64,000 nt of DNA from Ptychodera flava. Its lineage: Eukaryota; Hemichordata; Enteropneusta; Ptychoderidae. Of this stretch, positions 24,787 to 36,343 are shown one piece after another. Each line of letters starts with the position of its first letter. Position 1 is the first letter of the stretch. The notes beneath the pieces were generated by a model. That model was not told where the DNA came from. It did not search any database and saw only the letters and a list, made by a program, of their open reading frames with translations. The DNA lies in the NCBI RefSeq assembly GCF_041260155.1, contig NC_091930.1, positions 37,343,263 to 37,407,262 of the forward strand, in the 5' to 3' direction. The position numbers and the translations under genes are program-made.

Positions 24787-25360
24787 TTATTACACCTCAC
24801 TCATTCAGCGTGCACTGCCATTGGTTAAACACGACTCACGTGACATGTAAAAGAACGTGATGATGCCATCTGCGAACGTGATGATGCCCTCTGCGAACTT
24901 GATGATGCCCTCTGCATTTGATATTACATGGATGACGTCATTTTACTTACTGCGCATCCTTTCTGCGCGTAACAAATTGTCGTTCGCTTGTACTTGCTAT
25001 CGTCATGCAGAGCTGTCACCCGGCACAGTTAGACGATGTTTGATGCAAGTAAACAGCAAACGAACGAAAATGGCAACAAGGAATGCAATTATGTGTTCAG
25101 CGACTATGCAAGCAACAAATTTGGATACGCCACCGAGGAGATCGGCAAACTTTCAGCGGCAACCCTAGACTTGGCACTGACAACATTTTACGCTGAGGTC
25201 CGGACTCATGCACAAAGGCGAACTGTACTCGAAGAAGTTTGTTCGGTGTAATAAAAATAATAACACATGAGAGCTAGGGCAAGATCACGAATTATTGCCT
25301 TGCGCCTGCCCAAGGGATGGTGGTCATGATCGAAATATTGATGATGCCCGAGCCGTAGGC
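24787..25360 (+). mobile_element. Element with TTACACCTCACTCATTCAGC end and a possible Crypton-type recombinase fragment
   Basis: It begins TTACACCTCACTCATTCAGC and contains a 21-bp tandem triplication. A 71-codon frame (25036-25251) has the run LDLALTTFYAEVRT, which resembles the N-terminal domain of Crypton-derived tyrosine recombinases (KIAA1958/ZMYM-like, DUF3504), where FYAEVR-type strings are common. Right after the frame comes AATAACACATGAGAGC and GATGATGCCC, blocks repeated at 46.97-47.09 kb. No catalytic recombinase domain is present, so at best this is a fragment or a non-autonomous element that kept a piece of an N-terminus. Boundaries are approximate. Confidence 0.35.
24853..24915 (+). 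repeat. Three tandem 21-bp units
   Basis: The unit GAACGTGATGATGCCCTCTGC is repeated three times with two substitutions in all. The GATGATGCCCTC core also occurs at the ends of related elements near 25.34 and 47.05 kb. Confidence 0.85.
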
Positions 25361-25369
25361 TAACTAACG

Positions 25370-27955
25370 AGTTATTTGGTCAGGGCAATAAGCCTCCGCG
25401 TTGGTGACTGTTTCTTTGAAATGCTATAAAAAGATAGCGAGGGTAAAATACTGAGGCACACACATGACAAAGGTAAGGCTTGTATAATAAAATAGGTACA
25501 TTTATTGATCACTCCTACGTGAATATTGCGTTTCATACACTGTAGTTGAAACACCGACTATTGTTGTCACGCACTACATATCCCAGCATCCATTGTGAAT
25601 ATCCAAAATTTAAAAATGGCGGCTGTACCAAAACTGTTTTCAAGAAAGCACGCAACCAAAGTGAATCAAAATGAGTTAAAGCAAGACAAGAAAAGCTGCA
25701 ATATGTATAAATACTATAATGATATAATTGCATGAAATTTGTGTTGAGTAATTACGACGTAAAAAATGCATCATCTAGATTATTTGAATTGTGAAAAAAA
25801 TCCAAACGAAATGAAAAAAGGTCTATGTTTTCTTTCATTCCATCTGTAAAGCATGTCCCATGAGGAATGACTCAATGAAGAGCTACTTCAAACTCGTGCC
25901 GCAATTTGAAGTGGCAGTTAAACTAGGTTGCTATTCGCCTCCCACAGCGATTCACTGTCCATGAAACAACAATTCTCGATACCTTAAGTGAGATTTTACC
26001 ACCTAAGTGAGTGATAAAAGTCTCAGGAGGTCGACCATATCTGCAATTTTTGCGGATTCTACATGTATATATGAGTATAATCTACTTTGTTATTGTTGAA
26101 AATCGTATTCAAGTCCGATAAACAATGATCACTACACACATACAAGCTGTGTTGACAAAAAGAATACTCGAAATGTCAGCATGACAAACGGACTAGAGTC
26201 AGACACGGTAGTTGATATACAGAAGCAGAATCATTAAAAACTTGCCACAAGTTACTGCTTATGTCCCTGTAAATAACCGGACGGAAGAATTTAGCCTTTC
26301 TTCCAGTTGTGGGTAAATGTGCGTTGCGCAGGCATCGCAGACGGTATCATGGGACATCGGTAGCCGAAATACGTCAGTAAAATCATGATTGATATGCTAA
26401 ATACTTGGCATTAAATTACAGTATAGGCATTAAATGCAGAAAGTGTAGGGAAAGCACAAAACAGAAGTTCTGAAAAAATAGCAAAAGATACAGCTTATGG
26501 AGCTTTAAGTATTACGCAGACTAGAAATGAGATTTATAAGGTTTTGCTCGTACCTTACTCAGGGACTAACGAGTTAGCCTAATGTCTTTTATATTCAAGA
26601 ATAAGGATCTGACTCTCCAAATTTCCTTCAGTAAATTCAAAGTATCTTAAAAGTACAGATTCTTATAATTCAAATAGAAAATTAATCTTCATTTATAAAT
26701 GTCAGGCCTAAGCCTCTATATGAAGGAGTTACTCCTGGTAAGTTAGCAGAAAGTCAGACCTGAAAGGGTTAAGCTTTAAAGCCTCGGGAAAAATTTCCTC
26801 TTTTTCAGAACGTGTTTGCGGAGTTAAAAATTTATTTTTTTAGCGAATTAATCGGCCATTGTTTAAAAGTGATAATACAGCTATATTGAGGAGTAACCAG
26901 TATTGAGATTTTGAGTGACGGGATGTATGTCCCAAGAAGAAGTCTGGTAAACGAACTGTTTGGCTGAGTAAACGTACTAGAAAACCGGCCAAATGCACTT
27001 TTCCCGTAAGAAGACACTGAGATTAACTAGGCTGCTACCTGTGACGTGTTCTTGAATTTTTGCACATATAAGCTTATAGTCAATGTACAAAAGTTAAATT
27101 CAACAGTCCAAGCAAACGAACATTAATGTTGAGATAAACTTCATTAAACGTATGTGCCCGGGAAATCAACGGTGAAAGCGATGAGGAGTAGCCAGTCTGT
27201 TCGTCCGTTTGTGCCTTTGTTAGGTTTGTGTTTCTTTGCCTGTTCGTTTTTTTCTCCGTTTTGTTTTTCTTTTGAATGAATAAACGTCCTTAAATTGTAG
27301 TATCTAACGCGGCGACCGTGACCGCTGCATTGTGGGTATGGATTTGATAAAATCGACACTGACTAAATGACAAGGCTCAATGCCGATTGATGATGACATT
27401 TCTTTCAACTTCAAGGACAGCACATCCTATACAGAAGCGACTTTCATCGTGATCGATTCCATGACAAACTTCGCCAACTGCGGAAAGTGACCCTCCCTTA
27501 AAGCATCCCTTGGTAATGACACTCTCTCACAACATCCCTTTGTGAGGGACACTCTCTCAAATTTCCCTTTTGCGGGACCAGGCCTAGGTCTAAAAATAAT
27601 TGTGAATGATCAGCGCCACCTCGAGGTCGTAAATTGGCTGCGAGTAATATTAGGTATATTTTCACTGCTGCCACTGTACTCTTCACGATGGCAACGTTCA
27701 TAAGCCTTACCAGCATGAGCGTTCGATCGACTTCAGCAAAAATGTCGCTATCATTATTCTATCAAAATTCTTACCGACAATCCAATGAAGGCAATAAAGT
27801 CAATGGCAGGGCGGTGCCTTTGTCACAGGTAAAACTTAAAATGACAAGCCCTTTGCATTGCCGAGGACATCAAAACGATGATACGTGTATTTGTCAGCAC
27901 TTGATGATGCTCTTGGTAAAGTGCTGCTCAGATTGGTGAGGGGGAACCCTACGAT
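25370..27955. other. Intergenic, no gene seen
   Basis: No coding region that I can support. A TGAAAGGGTTAA string near 26762 resembles the end of a TTAA-flanked MITE, but its other end was not found. Confidence 0.45.
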
Positions 27956-27957
27956 GA

Positions 27958-27960
<3 letters not shown>

Positions 27961-28021
<61 letters not shown>

Positions 28022-28034
28022 AAGAGAGAGAGGG
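27961..28034 (+). repeat. (GA)n microsatellite
   Basis: About 74 bp of GA with a few AAAG interruptions. Confidence 0.95.
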
Positions 28035-28498
28035 GGATAGACAGATAGATAGAGAAAAGATAGACGGATACAGAGAGAAACCGACAGTAGGATTGTCCTA
28101 CACAGTTACTGTTATTTACATATGTTCGATAATACCTATTAATAATCTGATATAATACATCAGATATCGATTTTAAAATTCAGAACATTACAACGTTAAC
28201 TTCTCACAAAGAATTGATTGTTATCTACGGTATCAAAATAGCATTTAAAAAATTTGGAAGCGCAACATATTTTAACACTTATTCTTTACTTGGTGATGTT
28301 CAACATAAACTTTCTGCACAAATTAAGACGCATCAATTAAACATACAGAGTAGTGTCGTCAACCGTAATATGTAATTTCTTTCCAGGGCCTCGGTGCTGT
28401 ACAAAAAACCTTAATCAAATTTATAGTTTTCACCTGTATACGATGCATTAAAGGTGATTGAATGCGACACAAATACTTTCTTGAAGTTGTCCGGCGAT

Positions 28499-28640
28499 CG
28501 TTAATTAACTTTCAGTAAATTATGATAACGTAATTAAAGTCAGGAAGTCCTGTTAATTAAGAAAATGACATTCGCCGTTGTACATGACAGATGCCTCGAC
28601 AGGTCGTCCGGATATCGTCTAATTAGGGGTCTTAATTCAA
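28499..28640 (+). promoter_or_regulatory. Cluster of TAATTA-type homeodomain motifs upstream of gene B2
   Basis: GTTAATTAACT, GTAATTAAAG, GTTAATTAAG, CTAATTAGGG and CTTAATTC lie within 180 bp upstream of the B2 TATA box. This parallels the cluster before gene B1 although the surrounding sequence is diverged. Confidence 0.35.
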
Positions 28641-28676
28641 ACAACACTAAGGTAAAATCATGTTCGAGTTGTCCCC

Positions 28677-28684
28677 TATAAAAA
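28677..28684 (+). promoter_or_regulatory. TATA box of peptide gene B2
   Basis: TATAAAAA. A predicted non-coding exon runs from about 28707 to 28765 (ending GTCTACG) with donor GTAAGA at 28766. Confidence 0.55.
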
Positions 28685-28706
28685 CTCAACCCGATGTTTG
28701 CATTCT

Positions 28707-28765
28707 CAGTAAGCCAGAAATACGCAAACCGTCGAACGTGATCGTCGAACCATTTGTTGTCTACG
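28707..28765 (+). other. Predicted non-coding first exon of peptide gene B2
   Basis: Same position and length as the first exon of B1. The next acceptor, TTGCTTTTCAG ending 29345, opens the coding exon. The start coordinate is estimated. Confidence 0.45.
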
Positions 28766-29372
28766 GTAAGAAAATCTTCCATGTATTTTTGCACAGACTC
28801 TGTATTCTTTATTGTCTTGTTATAGCATAGACCTCAGACATAGAGGGGTATGTGGCTATACACTATGCTAGCTACGATTATAAATTCTATTTGCTCTGCG
28901 ATGTAACTTTTGAATGAAACGTGAGCACAACCTGTATTCTAACAATTGTACATGTGACATAGATCTCCGATATCCCATGGTACTACGTTAGTATCGCCGA
29001 ACATCGCAGCTGTAGAAAATGTCATGTCTTTTATCTGTACTCACTCAGTTTTCAGGCAATATTGATTCTAGGGAATACCTGCGGGCCTTCCTGTTCTTTT
29101 AGAGATGAGGAGAAATCTCTATCAACCACAAGGGTTGAATGCCTGAAAAACAATTTTAAATGCCGAGTCCCTTTCAAGCACCCAGTGCGAACTTAATGCC
29201 TAGACATGACAGAGGTTTTATCAGAACACTGGAGAGGATATCAGAACGGCGAGCTCGACGCCTTCAAGTTACATTCTGATGTAACTTTTTTGATTCATTT
29301 GAAATGCAAAAACAACTTTATGACTTTATTTCCCTTGCTTTTCAGCCTATCAAATCCGAGAACCCAAGCATC

Positions 29373-32300
29373 ATGAACTCGAAATACTTCGTCGTCGGAT
29401 TGCTGGTCATGTTTGCTGTACTTTCAAGTTTCCAAACCGAGGCATACAGGCTGTCGGACGTGGTAGAAAAGAGAGCATCAAATGGACGTATGTTATCTCC
29501 ATTTTCTCCTTAACGTTTAGCTTACTACTGTCTTTGCATGCCCTCCCATGATGTTTCTCTCCATTTGAATCGTCATCGGACACAAGTGGGTTTTTTTGAG
29601 TAACTAATACCGAAAGAAAAAAAAATTGGATTACATGTTTATCACAATCATGAATATTGTTTGATGAGGAAAAAACATATAAAACGGGGCGCGCGATGTG
29701 TTTTTTTTTATTCACCGGGATTACTTTCTGTTCGACGACTGGAACGTCCCGTCTACCAGAAGATACTTCTATTCACTCATATCTGATCTCATACAAGTTG
29801 AAATTTTGATACATAGTGTGCCGTCTTTACGAATAAGAACTTGTCAAGCATTATCTCGCGCTTGGCTGTCCTAACCGCCCGAGCAAGTCAGTCATCGGCA
29901 GGCAGGGACCGTACTTCGCGGTGTACCGTCACTGTAATCAAAGTTTTTTGGACACTTTGAAAACGAATATTTAACTAAATGTTACGACGAAAAACTTGAA
30001 ACAGTCTTTCTCGTCCAAGAGGATGTGGTAGCTTCATAAGTTCTCAAACTGTCGATCAGGATTAGCCGGGAAGAGGCGTTTTGATAGCACACACAGACGA
30101 GCTCATTGCAGGCTATGACCACAGGGCTCATAAGTGCCTGTTTAAGTCAATATACAGCGTTTTTCTTTCTTTTTCAATGTTACAAATAAAGCTGAAGAGC
30201 ACAACATTTGTGTAGCTGTCTTTTGTGTAGCTTGTATTGGCATGTATAGTGCGCCCTCAATGGGGAATGTGATCATATGTAAATACGACCTTTAGTTCCG
30301 TGACCTCTAGCCAATTCCTCTGGCCATGCCTTCTGGCCACGTGTACAGACGTCGCTGTGTCATAGCGAGGGCAGGGCAGGAAGTAGGCATGGCTAGAGCC
30401 GGGCCTAGAGGTCACGGAACTAAAGGTCACATTTACGAGGACGCACTATACATGCCAATACACGCTACACAAAAGACAGCTACACAAGTGTTGTGCTCTT
30501 CAGCTGGATTATTTGTAACATTGAAAAAGAAAGAAAAACGCTGTAATATTGACTTAAATAGGCACTTATGAGGCCCTGTGCTATGACCGTCGCCACCGCA
30601 ATCGCCACTTCCCGGGACCATCCCCGTGCTGTCTTTGTCACTTCTGTCAGCACGTCGATGTTTACGTTGCGCATATTGCAGTGTCAAATGTCCCATACAT
30701 TGATGCTTTCAAAGAGACAGACAGACAAGCACTGCCAGGCAGACATGACAAAAACAGAGAGAGACAGAAAGAGAGCGAGACTTTAAGACACGCAAAGACA
30801 GAAAGCCGGAGAGAGCGAGACAGTAAGACTGACATAGGTAGACAGAAGGAGAGAGAGATACTGACACAGAAAGAAACCGTAACGTAAGAAGTTTGCGCGC
30901 ACTAGACTGCAGTTGTTGTCGGATCGTAGATATTCCTAATATAGAATTTGTGGCATCCGATTCGGATTGGATCGGGACTTATACATCAGTTCTTTGTTTT
31001 AAATACTGGAAAATATGGTCCACTGTATTTAATTAAATTTGGGTTTTCTTTTCTTCAGTCTGTTACAAAGACGACATTGGTATGGTCTGTGACAGATGCG
31101 AGAACCCCAGAGTCTGTATGCCTCAGTAAGTACTTGCCAAATTTTAGAAATGGCAGCGTTGATGTGATGAACAAATTACTATGTAGATCAATTCTCTTGC
31201 TTTCTTTGCTTTAGAAGAGTATTACAATGACTTTCGAGTACAATTTGTTATTTTTCCTTGATGTTGTATGACTTGTATCTATCTGTAACGATAGGTGGAT
31301 AAAAGTAAACAAAGTTGTGTTTTTACAGTAAAAAATTGGCCGACTAGCGGGAAATACAGTACTCGTTAAAATAAAGAGCAAAGTTAAAACAAATACAGTA
31401 AAATACTAACCGACCAGCGGGAGATAAAACACTTGCAAAGCAGAGAATAAAAAGCGCAGACGTTTCGGGTGCAACCCTTCGTCAGTACTAAAAACTCGCT
31501 AGAGAAACGTGAAAACACAAGAAAGAAAAACAGCCAATCAAACAAGGGAACGATCAAACGCGTTAAAATATGCATTCATACCGGCTGGTGCCAGAGTACC
31601 GAGTCTAAAAATAGTGGCCTGTTCGAGTTTATGGCGGGTAGAGTCTGTGGTGGAGATTATAGCCGACACTGCCATGTCGGACCGACCGCGGTGGGGTGGT
31701 GTACAAAAATGCTTGGCCACCGGATATGCGAGCTTGTTGTCGGTCACAGTGCGAAGATGTTCAGCAAAGCGATCGCCTAGGCGACGCTTTGTTTCGCCAA
31801 TATATAGCATGCTGCAGCGTCTGCATTTGATACAATAGATGATATTAGCCGACGTGCATGTGAACACGCCGGAAACATTGACTCTACCACGCGGGCCCTG
31901 AATGAAGTTGGTTGTAAAAGTATGTGGGCAGGTGTTACATACTCGACGGCCACATGATGATGTTCCAGTAGCACAATCGTGATTAGGTAAACTGGAACGC
32001 ACCAGCCGGTCTTTGATGTTCGTGTCACGTCGAAATGCCATGATGGGAGGTACGGAAAAAATATTCTGTGTGTTGGGGGAGTTGGTTAAGATGGAAAACT
32101 CCTCAAAGATGATTTTACGGATTCTATGATTATCATTTGTAATTTTTATAGTCTATTACCACTGCGTCTCGCTTTTTATCTTTCCGTTTTACCTTTCGCT
32201 TTTAACCTTTCATGATTGTGTGTGCTTTATTCGTCTTGTGCTTCAGTGTCCACGTCACTACGGGGTCAGTCTGTTTTCGCTCATCCACTCCCGGTTTTTT

Positions 32301-35300
32301 ACGTCGTGTCTCCGCGCTTCCGAGTTTTGCCCGCGTGTTTTTCGTGACCGCGTCCTGCTTCAACTATGCCGTCTATTAAACAACTTGAAACTCGGTCTTT
32401 ATCATCTGTGAAAACCTTTTTGTCCTCCTTGCATCCTGACGTCAGCTCCCATGGCTTCAGATTGGCCAAATACACATTTGCAAAAACCCGTTTCTGTAGT
32501 CATGTCTCCTTTCTTTCTACATGCAACCGTAACCGTTGCTTGCCCTCTGGTTTCAATATTCACGTACAGCCGTCCATTTTTACACCAGCTGATTCTCATT
32601 ATCGTCAACGTATACAATTCCTGTCTAACAAATTTTCTTGGCAGTATTTTAGAGTTACTCTCAATCACATGCGTCAACGTGTTTCTTTTTTTACAACTTC
32701 TATTTGTCAAACGAAACGCACTCTTTCCTCTCTTGTAGCACCCACCACTTACAGGAATATCATACAATACATACGTAAGGAAAATGAGTCTCTTCACAAG
32801 TTTTTAACATCTCAAAAGTTAAAAAAGATTCAAAACTTGGTTGATAAATTTCCGACAATTACTCGACAAAACACCACGCCGAATTCATCGCAAATCACAC
32901 CTGTTGTCACCATTCCTCCCGACCTGCCCCTTTCAGATTCCGAACGTTCTGTTCTGTCGAAAGGGTTGAAATTCATCCCTCTCCGTAACTCAACCGACGA
33001 ATTCACCTCACGTCACGATGTGCATTCTTTCTTTCGCCGTTTACGCTTGAAGGAATTTTTTCATGAACGTCAATCAGATACGACTGATGACTCAGCAGCT
33101 AATGGTTCCGACAATGGACCCAACCCATATTCTACCAAATTAACATCAAACGCGAGTCCTTTTGGACTCCCCTTCAGGACGTAACCCCACACTTGATCTC
33201 TACATCAACATTTGTCAACACAGAATTAACCGCCTGATCAACAACACCAGTAAATCAAAAACACACAATATCTCTAAAGCTGAATACAAGGCTCTGCGCG
33301 ATTTATCTCGCAACGATAACATAATAATTAAGCCTGCCGATAAGGGAGGGGCTGTGGTAGTATGGCGTAAAGATTTATACATTACTGAGGCACAAAGGCA
33401 ACTTTCTGACACATCTTTCTATAAACATCTTGACACCGACATCACCAATAAACACAATAATATCGTCAAACGTACAATCAGTGATCTAGTTCATGATAAA
33501 CTTCTGCCCGACGATGCAAAATCATTGATCATCTCACATCCACACACGTCCCGTTTTTACTTACTACCCAAAATCCATAAAACCGGTAATCCTGGCCGCC
33601 CCATTGTCTCTGCATGTTCCTGCCCCACCGAACTTATCTCAACATTTCTCGACAATATTTTTGCCGGCATCGTGAATACCCTCCCCACTTTTGTCAAAGA
33701 CACATCTCATGCCGTCAAGATGTTCTCAACAGCTTTAAGTTTACGGGTACCCATAGATATATATTTACACTTGATGTTAAGGCTCTCTATACTTCCATCC
33801 CTCATAAGGATGGTCTCCAGGCACTCGCATATTTTCTTGACCGACGTGACGTTATGGATCCACCTACAAACGTTTTAATTCGCTTAGCTGAATTAGTGCT
33901 AACTTTAAATTGCTTCACCTTTAATAGTGAATTTTACACACAAGTTCGCGGTGTTGTCATGGGTACACGGATGGGACCTTCTTACGCTTGTTATTTCGTT
34001 GGTTACATCGAAAAACAGATAATACAAACATATACCGGTCACATTCCCGAGCTCTTTAAACGGTATATTGATGACTGCTTTGGTGCAGCATCTTGTTCAC
34101 GCACAGAATTAGATAATTTTATTGATTTCGTTTCACATTTTCACCCCGCACTGGAATTTACTTCCACTATTTCAGACATATCAGTTGCATTTCTTGACAT
34201 ATCAGTTTATATCAATGAGGACTCGCTGTCTACCTCCATACATTATAAATCCACAGACTCTCATGCATATGTTCTATACAGCTCAGCTCACCCCCGTCGG
34301 TGCAAGGAATCCATTCCATTTTCACAGTTTCTACGCGCTCGGCGCATTTGCTCTGACCAAAAGGATTTTGAGCAGCAGCTTGACACTATTAGCACTTGGT
34401 TCTCGGCTCGGGGTTATCCCCGCTCTGTAGTGGACAAAGCCAAAGAGCGCGTTGAACCATTAACGCAGGAGGACGCGTTAAAGTCAACTACCCGTTCTCA
34501 AGGCGATCGCATTCCTCTGTATTAACATACCATCCTTTTAATCATAGAATCCGTAAAATCATCTTTGAGGAGTTTTCCATCTTAACCAACTCCCCCAACA
34601 CACAGAATATTTTTTCCGTACCTCCCATCATGGCATTTCGACGTGACACGAACATCAAAGACCGGCTGGTGCGTTCCAGTTTACCTAATCACGATTGTGC
34701 TACTGGAACATCATCATGTGGCCGTCGAGTATGTAACACCTGCCCACATACTTTTACAACCAACTTCATTCAGGGCCCGCGTGGTAGAGTCAATGTTTCC
34801 GGCGTGTTCACATGCACGTCGGCTAATATCATCTATTGTATCAAATGCAGACGCTGCAGCATGCTATATATTGGCGAAACAAAGCGTCGCCTAGGCGATC
34901 GCTTTGCTGAACATCTTCGCACTGTGACCGACAACAAGCTCGCATATCCGGTGGCCAAGCATTTTTGTACACCACCCCACCGCGGTCGGTCCGACATGGC
35001 AGTGTCGCTATAATCTCCACCACAGACTCTACCCGCCATAAACTCGAACAGGCCACTATTTTTAAACTCGGTACTCTGGCACCAGCCGGTATGAATGCAT
35101 ATTTTAACGCGTTTGATCGTTCCCTTGTTTGATTGGCTGTTTTTCTTTCTTGTGTTTTCACGTTTTCTCTAGCGAGTTTTTAGTACTGACGAAGGGTTGC
35201 ACCCGAAACGTCTGCGCTTTTTATTCTCTGCTTTGCAAGTGTTTTATCTCCCGCTGGTCGGTTAGTATTTTACTGTATTTGTTTTAACTTTGCTCTTTAT

Positions 35301-35764
35301 TTTAACGAGTACTGTATTTCCTGCTAGTCGGCCAATTTTTTACTGTACTCCTTCACACTTGCTGCAGTTTTTATCCCTCTTTTGAGGTCATTTGTAATTT
35401 TTATTGTGTTTCTGCAGCTTGTAACACCGCTCGGAAAGTAGGAGGTATCCCGTCTTTCACTATCTAACTTGCAAGAAAATGTGTAGACATAGCGTGGGTT
35501 TCAAAAATGTTATAAGCGATATAGGGTAGAGGAACAAAATAATGTCAGGTAGACTAGGTTACAGGACATGTGTTTGTTTGTTTGTGTATTTGTTTGTTTA
35601 GTTTTCTCTTCGCTGGAAGTGGCTCATTTTATAAGTTGAATCTTAAGCGCTATCATCAGCCTAAGAATAGGAACGGCATTATAGTACTTGCCGTACTAGT
35701 ACATATAACAGAATTCAAATCTGCCCATTTCTATTTTCTTTGTAGGGGTGCGTTCCAAGGGTAG
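29373..35764 (+). CDS. Peptide gene B2: secreted four-cysteine peptide precursor, paralog of B1
   Basis: Predicted CDS of three exons: 29373-29487 (ends phase 1, GGAC|GTATGT), 31059-31125 (acceptor TTTCTTCAG, donor CCTCA|GTAAGT) and 35746-35764 (acceptor TTCTTTGTAG), 66 aa, with exon lengths and phases identical to B1. A signal peptide (YFVVGLLVMFAVLSSFQTEA) is followed by YRLSDVVEKR and the mature segment from ASNGLCYKDD to MPQGAFQG. The mature peptide differs from that of B1 by one residue (Ala for Pro near the C-terminus). The middle exon differs by three silent third-position changes only. The last intron is about 4.6 kb because it contains a Penelope-like element. AATAAA at 36288 may end the transcript. 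The function is unknown, as for B1. Confidence 0.75.
30113..30592. mobile_element. Foldback element: ~480-bp inverted repeat in the first coding intron of B2
   Basis: Arms of about 220-230 bp are reverse complements. Examples are GGCATGTATAGTGCG near 30239 with its complement near 30445-30457, and CTTTAGTTCCGTGACCTCTA at 30290 with its complement around 30405-30425. There is a short loop around 30335-30345. No coding potential. Confidence 0.75.
31459..31485 (-). ncRNA. Hammerhead ribozyme core, left (inverted) arm
   Basis: The minus strand reads CTGACGA, a stem of GGGT/ACCC with loop TGC, then GAAAC and GTC, matching the conserved hammerhead core (CUGANGA, stem II, GAAA, UH). Penelope-like elements are known to carry hammerhead motifs in their terminal repeats. 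Almost no stem III lies between GAAAC and GTC, so activity as a single unit is doubtful. Confidence 0.6.
35186..35212 (+). ncRNA. Hammerhead ribozyme core, right arm
   Basis: Same core as in the left arm, in plus orientation: CTGACGA, A, GGGT-TGC-ACCC, GAAAC, GTC. It sits near the 3' end of the Penelope-like element, downstream of the GIY-YIG frame, the location described for such ribozymes. The short stem III is typical of motifs thought to act as dimers. Confidence 0.65.
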
Positions 35765-36287
35765 CTTTCAGGACAATTACGACCGTTAGAACGCTGTTCC
35801 ATTACTGGTCTCTTGATGATGTGATCGAATCCAAGAAAACGTGACTTCAGTAATTTGAAGCTTTAGACACCATCTTTGAGTTGTGCAAGTATTTGATAGT
35901 TTGAGTCACATTTGAAATGTAATTTCCTTATAAATTTTGCTTGAAATTTTCCGCGATGATCAATCAATTATCTGGTTTATACAGCGCCAAACTCCAACAA
36001 GTGATGATGTAACACCCCATGGCACTCTGCAGAGACGACTTTACGACGTACCGAGAACGCCGAAGCAGCACACTGTCGAAAGTCAACAAGTTTTGATTGG
36101 CCAATCAAGCACAAAGGCGACAAATTTGTCGTCCTCGAAGGTTGCATGTCTTAATATTAATTACACCCAAGGACATCACGAGGACACCAGACGAATATCT
36201 TGTGGCTGGTACCATCATTTACCCGGGAGTTTGTCAATGTAAAATACATTTTGTGTAAGGGATTTCATTTACGGCACAAGCAAACTT

Positions 36288-36293
36288 AATAAA
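36288..36293 (+). terminator. Polyadenylation signal candidate for gene B2
   Basis: AATAAA in the context CTTAATAAATT, paralleling gene B1. Confidence 0.5.
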
Positions 36294-36343
36294 TTAACCT
36301 AAGCACCACGCATATGATGTCTTGTATTTCAATCGTCGTAAGA

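Larger units (their letters stand above)
31326..35346 (+). mobile_element. Penelope-like retroelement (EN+ type) with long inverted terminal copies
   Basis: The body carries a Penelope-type reverse transcriptase (TLDVKALYTSIPHKDG, GVVMGTRMGPSYACYF and the catalytic YIDDCFG, about 33160-34525) followed by a GIY-YIG endonuclease (LYIGETKRRLGDRFAEH, about 34630-35010). The 3' segment, about 34541-35346, is present again as a reverse complement at 31326-32135, so the element has inverted pseudo-LTR-like ends of about 800 bp, an arrangement known for this family. The arms are almost identical, so the insertion is probably young. The body appears broken in roughly three or four places. It lies in the last intron of peptide gene B2. 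Confidence 0.9.

Noticed and set aside
30326-30887. Frames of 60-90 codons around the inverted repeat at 30.1-30.9 kb
   Set aside because: They lie over the foldback arms and a purine-rich simple stretch, on both strands, with no domain or splice support.
31538-32041. Minus-strand GIY-YIG frame taken as a separate gene
   Set aside because: It is the inverted terminal copy of the Penelope-like element, not an independent gene.
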